A DNA stretch of 64,000 nucleotides, from NCBI RefSeq assembly GCF_004331175.1, contig NZ_SJOD01000007.1:1-64000 (forward strand), given 5' to 3'. Below, in pieces: positions 9,154-21,656 of the stretch. Numbering within the stretch: the stretch's first letter is position 1; each line of letters opens with the position of its first letter. Below the pieces are notes generated by a model. The model was not told where the DNA came from. It made no database searches and saw only the letters and a list, made by a program, of their open reading frames with translations. The translations under genes were made by a program, and so were the position numbers. This DNA is from Acinetobacter sp. ANC 4178 (lineage in GTDB: Bacteria > Pseudomonadota > Gammaproteobacteria > Pseudomonadales > Moraxellaceae).

Positions 9154-9260
9154 ACCAGCAGTCTCACCCTCTTTTTACTGCACTTGCAGGATTCAACTTG
9201 AAGTTCGCAAGAATTCTCGTTACAACATCAACACCCGATAATAAATCAATGGATCTGTAT

Positions 9261-9806
9261 ATGAGCCAGTCTGTTTATGACATTCCTGTAAAAACCATTC
9301 AAGGACAAGACATCACCTTGAATCAATATCAAGGCAAAGTCCTGTTAATTGTCAATGTGGCATCAAAATGTGGTTTAACCCCTCAATATGAAGGTTTAGA
9401 AAAACTCTATCAGCAACAAAAAGATCAGGGCTTAGAAATTTTAGGCTTCCCTGCCAACAACTTCTTGGCGCAAGAACCAGGTAGTGATAGCGAAATTCAA
9501 GAATTTTGCTCGGTCAACTATCAAATTGATTTCCCTCTATTCTCAAAAATTTCTGTCGCAGGTGAAGATAAACATCCACTCTATGAAACCTTGATCAATG
9601 CCATTCCTGAACGTATTGGTGAAGGACCTTGGTGGAAAGATTTAGTCAATTACGGTCTTACACCGAATGAACCCCCTGAAGTCCTCTGGAATTTTGAGAA
9701 GTTCCTCATAAACAAACAAGGACAAGTTGTGGCACGTTTTGCACCAGACATTACCGCAGATGACCCACGTATTGTGGATGCTATTCAAGCAGAATTGCAA
9801 AAATAA
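9261..9806 (+). CDS. Glutathione peroxidase family (thiol peroxidase)
   Basis: This 181-residue thiol-dependent peroxidase reduces hydrogen peroxide or organic peroxides in the cytoplasm. It has the family signature VNVASKCGLT with peroxidatic C37 (cysteine, not selenocysteine), FPANNF (63-68) with Q71 just after, a possible resolving C83, and the WNFEKFL motif with the active-site tryptophan. ATG at 9261 is preceded by GGA with seven-base spacing and gives an N-terminus like relatives; an upstream in-frame ATG would add 21 residues of no family similarity. The bacterial homologue in E. coli is BtuE; reductant preference is not evident. Confidence 0.92.
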   Translation: MSQSVYDIPVKTIQGQDITLNQYQGKVLLIVNVASKCGLTPQYEGLEKLYQQQKDQGLEILGFPANNFLAQEPGSDSEIQEFCSVNYQIDFPLFSKISVAGEDKHPLYETLINAIPERIGEGPWWKDLVNYGLTPNEPPEVLWNFEKFLINKQGQVVARFAPDITADDPRIVDAIQAELQK

Positions 9807-9816
9807 TAGCCAATCC

Positions 9817-9854
9817 AGAACATCAGACAGTCATGCGTTGGCTGCTGATGTTCT
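9817..9854 (+). terminator. Stem-loop after the peroxidase gene
   Basis: A perfect 10-bp inverted repeat (9817-9826 with 9845-9854) starts 11 bases after the peroxidase stop. The T tract after it is weak (TAAAAACTCTTCTT), so it may be an imperfect terminator or an mRNA-stabilising hairpin. Confidence 0.45.
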
Positions 9855-9974
9855 AAAAACTCTTCTTAATTTCTTCATGATTTTAATATTTATACAACAT
9901 TAAATTCAAACTAACTCAATGACTTACTGCTTTAATAACAAAATCAAAATAAGATATTAAGTCGAAGGTAGATG

Positions 9975-10391
9975 ATGAATCGTTTTGTCAAAGCTGTTGT
10001 TTTCTCTTTATCCACTGCATTGGTGGCTGCTCCTGCTTTTGCTGCTCCACAAAATGTGCAAGATCACCAACAACATGCATCGCAAAATCACAACGATGCT
10101 AATCATCAAGCTATGCATCACGACGCTTCAAGTCATCATGCACAAGATCAACATAAACCAGCAAGCCATAATAAAGCTGGGAATAAGCAAATGACTCGCC
10201 CATCGGCGACATGGAAACCGGGTCATCCCGTTCCATCGCAATACCGTGGTCAGAGTTACAAAGTTGATCACAGCAAATACAAAAAATTAAATAAGCCAGG
10301 CAAAAATGAACAATGGATTAAGGTAAATGGTGATTATGTTTTAACCAATGTATTAAATCACAACATTATTAAGATCGTACCAGGAATGTAA
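9975..10391 (+). CDS. RcnB family periplasmic protein, His-rich
   Basis: This 138-residue exported protein has a clear signal peptide ending near AFA-AP, a long His/Gln/Asn-rich low-complexity region (about 25-65), and a C-terminal RcnB-like domain with the PVPSQYRGQSY and DYVLTNV segments. E. coli RcnB is a periplasmic factor in nickel/cobalt homeostasis; the His-rich linker here would fit metal binding, but the metal is not known. ATG at 9975 is favoured over the adjacent ATG at 9972 because AAGG is six bases ahead. It is followed by an intrinsic terminator, so it is probably monocistronic. Confidence 0.75.
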   Translation: MNRFVKAVVFSLSTALVAAPAFAAPQNVQDHQQHASQNHNDANHQAMHHDASSHHAQDQHKPASHNKAGNKQMTRPSATWKPGHPVPSQYRGQSYKVDHSKYKKLNKPGKNEQWIKVNGDYVLTNVLNHNIIKIVPGM

Positions 10392-10410
10392 TCCTTTCGA
10401 ATTCTAAAAG

Positions 10411-10433
10411 GAGTGCAACTCGCACTCTTTTTT
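10411..10433 (+). terminator. Intrinsic terminator of the RcnB-like gene
   Basis: A GC-containing stem (GAGTGC 10411-10416 with GCACTC 10422-10427) and a five-base loop are followed by six T residues, 20 bases past the stop codon. Confidence 0.8.
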
Positions 10434-10542
10434 ATGCCTATCCCTTTTTGTTGTTGCTTTGCAGCCTGACTTTGGAAAGTGAAGTTGTCGTTTTATAATT
10501 CCGTTAAAGCAATACTACGCTAGATTGAGACCATTCAAGATT

Positions 10543-11112
10543 ATGAAAAAACTTCTGCAAGGAGCCTTACTTCCTTTTGGTATTTTTGTTGCTGCAATCA
10601 GCTTATTCGGCTGTAATCAGGCAACAGAACAGGATACTCAAACAGCAAATTCCACTGAAGTAGAAGAACACAGTCCAGCCAATCACGATACTGAGACCGA
10701 ATTAAAAAACGGTAACATGATTTATGTAGTTCGTGATGTTGCCGACATGCAATTAAAAGCTGGTGACTATGTTCAACAGCTCAAGCAAACCCAAACTGAC
10801 TTAGAGCAAGCTTTGGCTGATAAAGACCAACAAGCACTGCAAACATCAGTGAATGCTTTGCATCAACAACTCACAGACTTCAACCGTGCTTTAAGTAGCT
10901 TAGACTTAAAAAGTCAGGAAATTGAATCTATTCGACAAAAAGTCATGTCCACCAACCAACAAATCTTGGATTTGCCTTACTTAAATGGCAAAGTTGAACT
11001 TGAATCGGTCAATTTACACAAAATTGAACAACAAGTGACTTCGGTGCAAACAGAAATGCTCAAGTTGGCCAAGATGTTACTGCTACAACCTGAATCAAGT
11101 GAAAAATCATAG
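10543..11112 (+). CDS. Putative lipoprotein, helical
   Basis: This is a 189-residue predicted lipoprotein: the N-terminus MKKLLQGALLPFGIF is followed by a hydrophobic core and a lipobox ending LFGC. The mature part starts with an acidic, Thr/Ser-rich linker and continues as largely helical sequence with heptad-like Gln/Leu spacing (about 65-180), suggesting a coiled coil or small helical bundle. ATG at 10543 begins a normal signal peptide; an upstream in-frame TTG would add six residues. I do not recognise a family. It lies alone between terminators. Confidence 0.7.
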   Translation: MKKLLQGALLPFGIFVAAISLFGCNQATEQDTQTANSTEVEEHSPANHDTETELKNGNMIYVVRDVADMQLKAGDYVQQLKQTQTDLEQALADKDQQALQTSVNALHQQLTDFNRALSSLDLKSQEIESIRQKVMSTNQQILDLPYLNGKVELESVNLHKIEQQVTSVQTEMLKLAKMLLLQPESSEKS

Positions 11113-11173
11113 TGAAGTAAATAATCAGAGGATTCATCTTGTCGTTAAAATACGATGAATCCTCCACAGCCAT

Positions 11174-12205
11174 TTAAAGATTAAAATCAATCACGATTCG
11201 CCCATCAATTTGTCCTTGCTCCATCCGCGCAAAAATATCATTGATATTTTCTAAGGGTTCTACATGAATATGTGCTTTGACTTTGCCCCGTGCTGCAATA
11301 TCTAAAGCTTCTTTCAAGTCTAAACGTGTCCCGACAATCGAACCTCGAACGGTTATACCCTCCAGAACCATGTCAAAAATAGAGAGATCAAACTTTCCAG
11401 GAGGCAAGCCATTCAGCACCATGGTTCCGCCACGACGCACAATTGAAACCGCTTGTTCAAATGCTTTCGGTGATACTGCTGTTACCAGCACTCCATGACA
11501 ACCCTCACCTGTCGCTTTAAGCACTTCCTCTTTCACATCAACTTTCAATGCATTTACACCAACATCTGCACCTAACTGTTTTGCCAACTCTAGCTTTGAA
11601 TCATCGACATCAATCGCCACCACATTTAAGCCCATGGTTTTAGCATACTGCACCGCGACATGTCCTAGACCGCCAATACCTGATATTGCCACCCAATCCC
11701 CTGTTTTGGCTTCGGTCATTTTAAGCCCTTTATAGACCGTCACCCCTGCACATAAAATTGGTGCGATTGCGAACAAGTCAACACCGTCTGGGATCACGCC
11801 AACATAGTTACCATCCGCCAAACAATATTCCGCAAAACTGCCATTAACCGAATAACCTGAATTTTGTTGTTGTTTACATAGGGTTTCCCAACCTGCATAA
11901 CAATGATCACAATGCCCACATGCAGAATAAAGCCAAGGAATACCGACCACATCGCCTACTTTCAAATGACGAATGCCCGAGCCAATTTCAACCACTTTAC
12001 CCACACCCTCATGACCAGGAATAAAAGGTAGATTCGGCTTGATTGGCCAGTCCCCGTGCATCGCATGTAAATCAGTATGACAAACACCTGTGGCAATCAT
12101 TTTGACCAAAACTTTACCATCACTAATTTTTGGAATTTCAACTTCTTGAATTTGTAAAGGTTGATTGAATGCAGTGACGACTGCGGCTTTCATTGTTGTT
12201 GCCAT
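11174..12205 (-). CDS. adhP: Zinc-dependent alcohol dehydrogenase AdhP
   Basis: This is a 343-residue medium-chain dehydrogenase that interconverts primary alcohols and aldehydes with NAD(H). The catalytic zinc ligands C42 and the GHE motif (H65, E66) are present, as are the four structural-zinc cysteines (C96, C99, C102, C110) and a Rossmann GIGGLGH motif. It closely follows the pattern of bacterial AdhP/AdhA. It is monocistronic and the upstream 230 bases carry no other gene. A short AGAAT-T-ATTCT palindrome (12247-12257) lies in its promoter region. Confidence 0.92.
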   Translation of the reverse strand: MATTMKAAVVTAFNQPLQIQEVEIPKISDGKVLVKMIATGVCHTDLHAMHGDWPIKPNLPFIPGHEGVGKVVEIGSGIRHLKVGDVVGIPWLYSACGHCDHCYAGWETLCKQQQNSGYSVNGSFAEYCLADGNYVGVIPDGVDLFAIAPILCAGVTVYKGLKMTEAKTGDWVAISGIGGLGHVAVQYAKTMGLNVVAIDVDDSKLELAKQLGADVGVNALKVDVKEEVLKATGEGCHGVLVTAVSPKAFEQAVSIVRRGGTMVLNGLPPGKFDLSIFDMVLEGITVRGSIVGTRLDLKEALDIAARGKVKAHIHVEPLENINDIFARMEQGQIDGRIVIDFNL

Positions 12206-12437
12206 CTTTTACGCTCCATTACTCAAAGTGAGCCAGACTTTTATTAAGAATTATTCTCAACTAATAACACAAACATAGAAGATCAAGGGTAGGCATTTGG
12301 TAGGTTTTTTGAACAAAATCAAATCTTCATCCCACCAACATCAAATGCGCAAGGTTATGAACAGCTTCACCAAGTGGATAATTTTCTCTTTTATTCAACG
12401 AATGTTTCAAGCAGCGAGGATTACTGCAAAGTATACC

Positions 12438-12731
12438 TTAGCGAGCTCGCCATTTTTGGAAGGCCATTTGCATTGCCTGCGTTTGCTCGGGTGAAACCTG
12501 ATGTCGTTTTAAATAGCTAAAGTCACCGCGGTATACCGCATCCACAATATGTTTAGCCAAAACCGTAATGCTCTCTCTGCCTTGCTGTTGATACACATTA
12601 ATCTGTTCAGGAGTGAGAAAGATATCCCAGCAAGAAACCACTGAACTTACGTCCACCGCGATTCCCAAATAGTATTGCTGATGATCTTGATAGAGTTCCC
12701 AAAAATGCGGTTCGTGTTCAATCAGTTGCAT
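12438..12731 (-). CDS. Hypothetical protein, 97 residues
   Basis: This is a small soluble protein of no family I recognise. It is rich in aromatic and charged residues (HFWELYQDHQQYYLGIAVDVS), has no signal peptide, and ends in a basic KWRAR. The reading frame is clean and its residue composition is protein-like. It begins 36 bases beyond the terminator of the ATP synthase operon on the same strand, so it needs its own promoter or read-through. No strong ribosome binding site is seen, which lowers confidence. Confidence 0.6.
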   Translation of the reverse strand: MQLIEHEPHFWELYQDHQQYYLGIAVDVSSVVSCWDIFLTPEQINVYQQQGRESITVLAKHIVDAVYRGDFSYLKRHQVSPEQTQAMQMAFQKWRAR

Positions 12732-12766
12732 GAATTTCTACTTATTAAAATTATTTTATAGCATAA

Positions 12767-12792
12767 AAAAAGCCACCTTTCGGTGGCTTTTT
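12767..12792 (-). terminator. Terminator of the ATP synthase operon
   Basis: A strong stem (GCCACC/GGTGGC, tetraloop TTTC) is flanked by A residues on one side and T residues on the other, so it can work in both directions. It starts 18 bases past the atpC stop codon. Confidence 0.88.
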
Positions 12793-12809
12793 CAATCTCA
12801 AACCGTCGC

Positions 12810-13229
12810 TTATTGAGCGCGGTTTTTGATTTTGCGGATGGTTTCCAACTGAGCAGCAGTTTCTGCAAGAGCAGCCAAAGCAGCAGCCGAGTCCAAGTCG
12901 CTCTTTTGATTGGCAAGCAATTGTTCAGCGTTTTTACGCGCTTCTAAAATTGCAGCTTCATCTAAGTTTTCTGCACGGACTGCAGTATCTGCAAGCACCG
13001 TAACAACATGCGGTTGAACTTCTAGAACACCACCAGATACATAGATTAACTCTTCTGTACCGTTTTCAAGCAGAACACGGATTGTACCCGGCTTGAGTAA
13101 AGTTACTAGTGGCGCGTGACCAGGCATAATACCCAATTCACCACCAGCACCTTTAGCAATTAGCATCGTTACAGTGCCAGAGTATAAAGACTCTTGAACA
13201 CTGACAACATCACACTGCATAGTCGACAT
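12810..13229 (-). CDS. atpC: ATP synthase epsilon subunit
   Basis: This 139-residue central-stalk subunit couples rotation to catalysis and inhibits ATP hydrolysis. It begins with the typical MQCDVVSVQESLYSG beta-sandwich, contains the ELGIMPGHAPLVTLL motif, and ends with the two-helix C-terminal domain (about 90-139). It is the last gene of the atp operon, 26 bases after atpD, with a terminator directly downstream. Confidence 0.96.
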   Translation of the reverse strand: MSTMQCDVVSVQESLYSGTVTMLIAKGAGGELGIMPGHAPLVTLLKPGTIRVLLENGTEELIYVSGGVLEVQPHVVTVLADTAVRAENLDEAAILEARKNAEQLLANQKSDLDSAAALAALAETAAQLETIRKIKNRAQ

Positions 13230-13255
13230 GAGAATCTCCTAAATTAGGTAACTAA

Positions 13256-14665
<1,410 letters not shown>

Positions 14666-14676
14666 TCAAAATAATG

Positions 14677-15546
14677 TTAAACGGCAGCGGCACCACCAAC
14701 GATCTCAGAAATTTCCTGAGTAATCGCGGCTTGACGCAGCTTGTTATAAATAAGTTGTAGGCTCTTGATCAAATCACCTGCGTTGTCCGTTGCAGCTTTC
14801 ATTGCAACCATACGAGCTGACTGCTCACACGCGATGTTTTCGATCACGCCTTGATATACCACAGACTCGATATAACGAACCAATAAGCCATTTAAAAGCT
14901 CTTCAGCTTCAGGCTCATAGATATAATCCCAACCGTATTGACGGTTAAGGGTCTTGTTTTCTTCAGCAGTCGCTAAAGGAACAAGTTGTTCGATTTTTTG
15001 ATTTTGAGTCATGGCATTGACAAAGCCGTTTGACACAAGATAAATACGATCTAACTCGCCTTTATCAAACGCGTCTAACATCACCTGTACAGAACCAGAT
15101 AACTGTTCAAGGCTTGGTGTATCACCGACATTTGTCGTAGCACCCAGCACTTTACCGCCGTAGTTTTTAAAAAACGAAACCGCTTTTTGACCAATTAAAG
15201 CAAATTGAACTTCAATTGACTGCTCTTGTTGCTGTTGTACGTGTTTAACCACTTTTTTAAACAAGTTAATGTTCAAACCACCAGCAAGGCCGCGATCTGA
15301 AGACACAATGATATAGCCAACGCGCTTCACAGGGCGTTCAACCATATAACGGTGTTTGTATTCAGGATTCGCTTGAACCAAGTGAGCAATTACACGGTGC
15401 ATATTTTCGGCATACGGACGGCCTTGAGCCATGCGCTCTTGCGCACGACGCATCTTAGAAGCTGCTACCATCTGCATCGCGCGAGTAATTTTCTGCGTGC
15501 TTTTGATACTAGCTACTTTGGCGCGAATTTCTTTTAAATTTGCCAT
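14677..15546 (-). CDS. atpG: ATP synthase gamma subunit
   Basis: This is the 289-residue rotor shaft of F1. The conserved N-terminal helix ([28 protein letters not shown]) and the C-terminal helix with [13 protein letters not shown] are both present. It lies 90 bases after atpA and 27 bases before atpD. Confidence 0.97.
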   Translation of the reverse strand: MANLKEIRAKVASIKSTQKITRAMQMVAASKMRRAQERMAQGRPYAENMHRVIAHLVQANPEYKHRYMVERPVKRVGYIIVSSDRGLAGGLNINLFKKVVKHVQQQQEQSIEVQFALIGQKAVSFFKNYGGKVLGATTNVGDTPSLEQLSGSVQVMLDAFDKGELDRIYLVSNGFVNAMTQNQKIEQLVPLATAEENKTLNRQYGWDYIYEPEAEELLNGLLVRYIESVVYQGVIENIACEQSARMVAMKAATDNAGDLIKSLQLIYNKLRQAAITQEISEIVGGAAAV

Positions 15547-15635
15547 ACGCTTAACCTAGTATTCGAAGGCCCTTTCGAGCCCTCGAAGGTTGATTCCGTG
15601 AACCAAACCAAAACTAAATCCAACTGAAGTTGAAA

Positions 15636-17180
15636 TTAGTAAGTTTGAGTCGCTTTAAAGCTTTCAATACCTGCTTTGATTGCAGCTTCGATGTCTTTGT
15701 TGTAATCACCAGTTTCATCGATGTTTTGCATTAACGCAGCATTTTCTGAACGGAAGTAAGAGATTAACGCAGCATCAAAGTCTACAATTTTCTTCACTTC
15801 AACGTCAGCCATATAGCCTTCGTTAGATGCATAAATTGAAACAGCTTGGTCAGCAATTGAATATGGAGCATATTGTTTTTGCTTCATTAATTCAGTTACA
15901 CGTTGACCATGTTCAAGTTGCTTACGAGTTGCTTCATCAAGGTCAGAAGCGAACTGAGCAAACGCTGCCAATTCACGGTATTGCGCCAAAGCAGTACGGA
16001 TACCACCAGACAATTTTTTGATGATCTTAGTCTGCGCTGAACCACCAACACGAGATACAGAGATACCCGCGTTCACAGCAGGACGAATACCTGCGTTGAA
16101 TAATGATGTTTCAAGGAAGATCTGACCGTCAGTGATCGAAATTACGTTCGTTGGTACGAATGCAGATACGTCACCCGCTTGAGTTTCAATGATTGGTAAT
16201 GCAGTTAATGAACCAGTTTGGCCTTTAACTTCACCATTCGTGAATTTCTCAACGTAGTCAGCAGAAACGCGCGAAGCACGCTCAAGAAGACGCGAGTGAA
16301 GATAGAATACGTCACCTGGATACGCTTCACGACCTGGTGGACGACGTAATAACAATGAAATTTGACGGTAAGCAACAGCTTGCTTAGACAAATCATCATA
16401 AATGATTAGTGCATCTTCACCGCGGTCACGGAAGTATTCACCCATTGTACAGCCAGAGTATGGAGCCAAGTACAACATTGCTGCTGGATCGGCTGCAGCT
16501 GCTGCTACAACAGTGGTATACGCCATAGCGCCAGTTTCTTCTAACTTACGCACAACGTTAGCGATAGTCGATTGTTTTTGACCAATTGCTACGTATACAC
16601 ATTTAATGCCAGAGTTTTTCTGAGCGATGATCGCATCGATCGCCATTGCTGTTTTACCAGTTTGACGGTCACCAATGATCAACTCACGCTGACCACGGCC
16701 TACAGGGATCATTGTATCTACTGATTTATAACCAGTTTGTACAGGTTGATCCACTGATTGACGCCAAATTACGCCTGGTGCTACTTTTTCAACAGCATCA
16801 GTTAATTTTGCATCAATTGGGCCTTTACCATCAATTGGATTACCCAAAGCATCTACGACACGGCCTAAAAGTTCTGGACCAACCGGAACTTCTAATACAC
16901 GACCTGTGCAACGTGCTTTTTGGCCTTCTTGAAGGCTTAAGTAGTTACCTAAAACAACGACGCCCACTGAATCCTGTTCTAGGTTCAGTGCCATACCGTA
17001 TAAGCCGCCGTCGAATTCGATCATTTCACCGTACATTGCATCAGCAAGGCCGTGAATACGCACAATACCGTCGGAAACCATAACAATGGTCCCTTCGTTC
17101 TTAGCGGTCGCGCTGGTGTCCAGATCGCCGATACGCTGTTTAATGAGCGCACTGATCTCGGATGGATTCAGTTGTTGCAT
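15636..17180 (-). CDS. atpA: ATP synthase alpha subunit
   Basis: This 514-residue non-catalytic nucleotide-binding F1 subunit has the P-loop GDRQTGKT (170-177) and the family signature region [17 protein letters not shown]. The ATG at 17180 is chosen because it gives the standard MQQLNPSEI start with GAGG nine bases upstream; a TTG five codons earlier is unlikely. It lies between atpH and atpG. Confidence 0.97.
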   Translation of the reverse strand: MQQLNPSEISALIKQRIGDLDTSATAKNEGTIVMVSDGIVRIHGLADAMYGEMIEFDGGLYGMALNLEQDSVGVVVLGNYLSLQEGQKARCTGRVLEVPVGPELLGRVVDALGNPIDGKGPIDAKLTDAVEKVAPGVIWRQSVDQPVQTGYKSVDTMIPVGRGQRELIIGDRQTGKTAMAIDAIIAQKNSGIKCVYVAIGQKQSTIANVVRKLEETGAMAYTTVVAAAAADPAAMLYLAPYSGCTMGEYFRDRGEDALIIYDDLSKQAVAYRQISLLLRRPPGREAYPGDVFYLHSRLLERASRVSADYVEKFTNGEVKGQTGSLTALPIIETQAGDVSAFVPTNVISITDGQIFLETSLFNAGIRPAVNAGISVSRVGGSAQTKIIKKLSGGIRTALAQYRELAAFAQFASDLDEATRKQLEHGQRVTELMKQKQYAPYSIADQAVSIYASNEGYMADVEVKKIVDFDAALISYFRSENAALMQNIDETGDYNKDIEAAIKAGIESFKATQTY

Positions 17181-17242
17181 TGCGCTATACCTCAATCTTT
17201 ATTAAGTTCAGTCTTCTAATACGCAGCTTTTTTCAAGCCTTA

Positions 17243-17779
17243 TTACGCAAGAAGACGAGTCCGCATTTTCTCAAGCTTGTTAAGCGCAGAGTCATCTATC
17301 ACTTGGTCGCCTGCACGAATAACAACACCAGCAATAAGCTCTGGTTTAACTTCTACAGTCACATTTACTGCTGCTTCGAATTTTTTCTCTAAAGCATGTG
17401 CAAGTAATTGTTCTTGTACAGAAGTCATCGGGAATGCAGATTCAATCACTACATCCACCGTATTGTTATTCTGTGATTTGAGCTGTTCGTATTCCGCAGA
17501 AATTTCAGGAAGAAGTACCAAACGGTTGTTTTCAGCAAGCAATGTCAAAAAGTTTGACACTGCTGCAGTTTGGTCTTCACCTAATACTTTTGCAAAAAGA
17601 CTTACCTGCTCAGCAGGAGTAAGCTCAGGGCGAGTTAAGAAAGCTGAAAATGCTTCGTCTTGCACCGCAGCACTGAGCAAGTTCAACGCAGATGACCAAG
17701 AGTCAGTTGCATTTTGCTCAGAAGCGTAAGCAAATGCTGCCTTAGCGTACGGGCGTGCCAACGTCAAGAGTTCAGCCAT
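17243..17779 (-). CDS. atpH: ATP synthase delta subunit
   Basis: This 178-residue peripheral-stalk subunit links b to the top of F1. It starts [19 protein letters not shown], typical of the helical N-terminal domain, and ends with a [14 protein letters not shown] segment as in other delta subunits. It lies 12 bases downstream of atpF. Confidence 0.96.
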   Translation of the reverse strand: MAELLTLARPYAKAAFAYASEQNATDSWSSALNLLSAAVQDEAFSAFLTRPELTPAEQVSLFAKVLGEDQTAAVSNFLTLLAENNRLVLLPEISAEYEQLKSQNNNTVDVVIESAFPMTSVQEQLLAHALEKKFEAAVNVTVEVKPELIAGVVIRAGDQVIDDSALNKLEKMRTRLLA

Positions 17780-17791
17780 AATCCGCCTCTC

Positions 17792-18262
17792 TTAAAGTTT
17801 AGCAGCCAGCTGAGTCAGCATGGCATTGTGAGCTTCTGCATCAACTTGCTGGTTCAGGATTTTCTCCGCACCAGTAACTGCCAAAGCAGCAACTTGTTGA
17901 CGTAATTCTTCGCGAGCAGAATTGATTTCAGTATCAACAGCTTCTTTCGCTTGTTGACGAATACGCTCACCTTCAGCCGCAGCTTGAGTACGCGCTTCTT
18001 CTACCAATTGTGCACCACGACGGTTCGCTTGTTCGATCAATTGAGCCGCTTGTGCTTTCGCCGCGTCTAATTCAGCTTTCACTTGAGCTTGCGCATCCGC
18101 AAGATCAGCTTTTGCTTTTTCAGCAGCGTTTAAGCCATCAGCAATTTTACGCTGACGCTCACTAATCGCATTGATTAGTGGTGGCCATACGAATTTCATG
18201 CAGAATGCGACAAACATCGCAAATGCAATCGCTTGACCAATCAATGTGAGGTTGATATTCAT
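17792..18262 (-). CDS. atpF: ATP synthase b subunit
   Basis: This 156-residue stator subunit has one N-terminal membrane helix (about 5-25) and a long charged coiled coil rich in Ala, Gln and Glu. The ATG at 18262 ([10 protein letters not shown]) matches family starts. The alternative TTG-initiated extension is five residues. Confidence 0.96.
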   Translation of the reverse strand: MNINLTLIGQAIAFAMFVAFCMKFVWPPLINAISERQRKIADGLNAAEKAKADLADAQAQVKAELDAAKAQAAQLIEQANRRGAQLVEEARTQAAAEGERIRQQAKEAVDTEINSAREELRQQVAALAVTGAEKILNQQVDAEAHNAMLTQLAAKL

Positions 18263-18302
18263 TTCGCTATTCCTCAATAGTTTAATTTAGGAATTAAGCT
18301 GA

Positions 18303-18557
<255 letters not shown>

Positions 18558-18634
18558 TCAGAGGTTAGGTTTATACCAAATTAAAGTAAAAAAAATTTTA
18601 AGCCCAACCATCCTTTGATAGTTAGGCAATACCA

Positions 18635-19513
<879 letters not shown>

Positions 19514-19612
19514 TCACACCTGGTCAATGTCAAATACAAATAGAGTAAGCGAATATCGCATGCTGCGTGATATCTCGCTTATCTCCAAAAAAACTTTTCA
19601 ATTTAGCTGCGC

Positions 19613-20011
19613 TTAAACTCGTTTTTGTAGACGTGACACCCAAAAAGGAGCGACCCACGACATGGTTTGAACGAGGATAAAACCACAAAACAACGCTCCC
19701 GGAGATAACGGTTGAACATTGCTTAAAATTAAAATAAATCCGACGATCACAATCGTAAACTTGCCCATCATCCCTCGGTACATATTTGCAAGTACCTGTT
19801 TGGATGCTCTTGCTCCCGCAGCTCGAAACGACTGCCACGAAAAATAACAACTTGCCAGCCAGCAAACGCCCGCACCAAGTGCGGCACTTAAAGCTGCCGT
19901 TGTATCTTTCACAGCCCACGCTAACAAGGCTGACACAGGAATCATGAATGCTTGCAAGATGACTAATGCTTTCGCTAATCGTCGGTCAATCATGCGACTA
20001 GTTTGGCTCAT
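19613..20011 (-). CDS. atpI: ATP synthase subunit I
   Basis: This is a 132-residue small membrane protein with four hydrophobic segments that precedes atpB, the usual place of AtpI, which helps assemble the c-ring. It starts MSQTSRMIDRRLAKALVILQ. Sequence conservation in this family is low, so the call leans on operon position as well as topology. Confidence 0.88.
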   Translation of the reverse strand: MSQTSRMIDRRLAKALVILQAFMIPVSALLAWAVKDTTAALSAALGAGVCWLASCYFSWQSFRAAGARASKQVLANMYRGMMGKFTIVIVGFILILSNVQPLSPGALFCGFILVQTMSWVAPFWVSRLQKRV

Positions 20012-20133
20012 TATTTATTCACTCACAGCATAAATGCTTGACAAGTTTAGCTGATGATCGTTTTTAATCGCAGGCATTATAGAGTTACACCCCTGAACAT
20101 GCAATCTTTTCCCGACCTAAGTCGAGTTTTTTC

Positions 20134-20162
20134 ATTATAATAAAGGTCGAATTGTTGCTTAA
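20134..20162 (-). promoter_or_regulatory. Probable atp operon promoter
   Basis: On the minus strand a perfect TATAAT (20134-20139) lies about 120 bases ahead of atpI, with TTAAGC at the -35 place (17-base spacing, 3 of 6). The leader would be about 115 nt. The region is the only non-coding stretch upstream of the operon. Confidence 0.45.
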
Positions 20163-20180
20163 ATATTGATTATTTCCACT

Positions 20181-21020
20181 TCATTGGCGTGCAGTTAATA
20201 CACAATTTTTGACTTGTTGCGCCAAGTCTGACCATGCAGAAATGAAGTTATTTTCCGCTGTTAAACTTTCGTCAACCGCTTGAAACACAATAGGCTGAAG
20301 TTTTTGATACTGATTGGCACTGGCATGTGCTTCTGCCAGTAAACACATTTTCTTTTGTCCGCGATGATCGTTCAAATATTTGATTTGTGCCAAGGTTGGC
20401 GCAATATGTGGATCATCAGTCATTGATCCCGCAAGTTTCAAATGCAACGGACGCTCTAAGTACTGATAAGCATCGTGATAAGCCCAATACGGTTGTGCTG
20501 TCGTTTGGCTTTGGAATTTTTGTGCGGTACTAAACATCTGCTTGGCAAATACTTGTGCATTGTGCCAATACTTATCGCGATATTGAGGTTGCTGTTGTGA
20601 ACGCAAGGCTGCAATAAAGAACCCGATACGTACCGCATTGTTTGGATCTAACCACACATGAGTATCGACCGTATTGGCTAAAGGCGCACCTCGAGTACTA
20701 CGCTGCGGCAAGGTTTTGACCAAGCCTGAAGACAAAATGGAAACCGCTTTAGGATTATTATGTAGCAGTTTATCCAATGGAGCTTCGTGGGCTTTACCGA
20801 GCCAAATCACCAATCCAGCGTCTTGGATCGCCTTTCGATGGGCTGGTGTTAAAGACACATCATGCCCCGTTTGATTTTCCAACAGTAAAACCGGTTGTTC
20901 TATCCCTTTGGTGACTTCTTGTGCAATCAAATATAAAGGATGTGTTGAAACCACCAGACTTTGAGTCCACCCCACAGTACTTAGAATGGACAGTAAACAA
21001 AAAGCAAATAGACGAGACAT
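20181..21020 (-). CDS. znuA: Zinc ABC transporter substrate-binding protein ZnuA
   Basis: This 279-residue periplasmic zinc-binding protein of the cluster 9 family has a signal peptide of about 19 residues. Candidate metal ligands are H27 (STHPLY), the histidine in DTHVWLDP, the histidine in the AYHDAYQYL segment, and an acidic residue near the C-terminus. It is short and lacks the long His-rich loop of E. coli ZnuA. It is divergent from zur and shares the Zur box between them. Confidence 0.9.
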   Translation of the reverse strand: MSRLFAFCLLSILSTVGWTQSLVVSTHPLYLIAQEVTKGIEQPVLLLENQTGHDVSLTPAHRKAIQDAGLVIWLGKAHEAPLDKLLHNNPKAVSILSSGLVKTLPQRSTRGAPLANTVDTHVWLDPNNAVRIGFFIAALRSQQQPQYRDKYWHNAQVFAKQMFSTAQKFQSQTTAQPYWAYHDAYQYLERPLHLKLAGSMTDDPHIAPTLAQIKYLNDHRGQKKMCLLAEAHASANQYQKLQPIVFQAVDESLTAENNFISAWSDLAQQVKNCVLTARQ

Positions 21021-21048
21021 GATTACACAGCACTAAATTTTATCTAGT

Positions 21049-21061
21049 GTTATAATATAAC
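21049..21061. promoter_or_regulatory. Zur operator between znuA and zur
   Basis: The 13-bp palindrome GTTATAATATAAC matches the core of the known gammaproteobacterial Zur box. It lies 29 bases upstream of the znuA start and about 98 bases upstream of the zur start, so one site could control both directions, that is, the whole uptake system plus zur itself. Confidence 0.75.
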
Positions 21062-21158
21062 AACTCAACAAAAATACCTACGTCTAATCGTAACTTAAAG
21101 CGGTTCATGTTAAAATTTAATGTCAATTCTTCTATTTCAAGCCCGAACTGAGGTTGCT

Positions 21159-21656
21159 ATGAGCTTATGTTCGCATGAACACCACAATGCATTACATGGC
21201 GTACATGATCATCATAATGTCGCAACACGCCTTGCTGAAGCAGAAAGTCTCTGTGCAGCCACTGGAGCGCGCTTAACTCCACTTCGTAAAGAAGTGCTCG
21301 AACTGATTTTGACTGCGCATGGTCCAATGGGGGCTTATGATTTACTCGCCAAGATTAAAAGTGAATCAGATCGTCCTGCTGCGCCACCGACCGTTTATCG
21401 TACGCTTGATTTCTTATTAGAAAAGGGACTGATTCATCGACTGACTTCGATTAATGCTTATATTCCATGTTGCCATCCACGTGAAGGTCATCAAGCCGCT
21501 TTTTTAATCTGTACTGAATGTCATATTGTGAAAGAAGCATCTTCCGAAGGGCTATTACAACAATTAGATGTGCTCGCTACTTCTGATCATTTTACCGCAC
21601 AACACAGCATTATTGAGATTTCTGGAAAATGTCAGAATTGCAGCCAAGCGCATTAA
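21159..21656 (+). CDS. zur: Zinc uptake regulator Zur (Fur family)
   Basis: This 165-residue zinc-responsive repressor has a winged-helix DNA-binding domain (about 35-100, PPTVYRTLDFLLEKGLI) and the structural zinc cysteines C118/C121 and C158/C161. The N-terminus is unusually His-rich (HEHHN, HDHHN). ATG at 21159 has GAGG five bases upstream; the longer frame from 21120 has none. Its 3' end overlaps znuC by 28 bases, indicating translational coupling. Confidence 0.93.
   Translation: MSLCSHEHHNALHGVHDHHNVATRLAEAESLCAATGARLTPLRKEVLELILTAHGPMGAYDLLAKIKSESDRPAAPPTVYRTLDFLLEKGLIHRLTSINAYIPCCHPREGHQAAFLICTECHIVKEASSEGLLQQLDVLATSDHFTAQHSIIEISGKCQNCSQAH

Noticed and set aside
12247..12257. AGAAT-T-ATTCT palindrome upstream of adhP as a Fur or stress operator
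   Set aside because: It is only an 11-bp palindrome in AT-rich DNA and does not match a Fur box; chance is a fair explanation.
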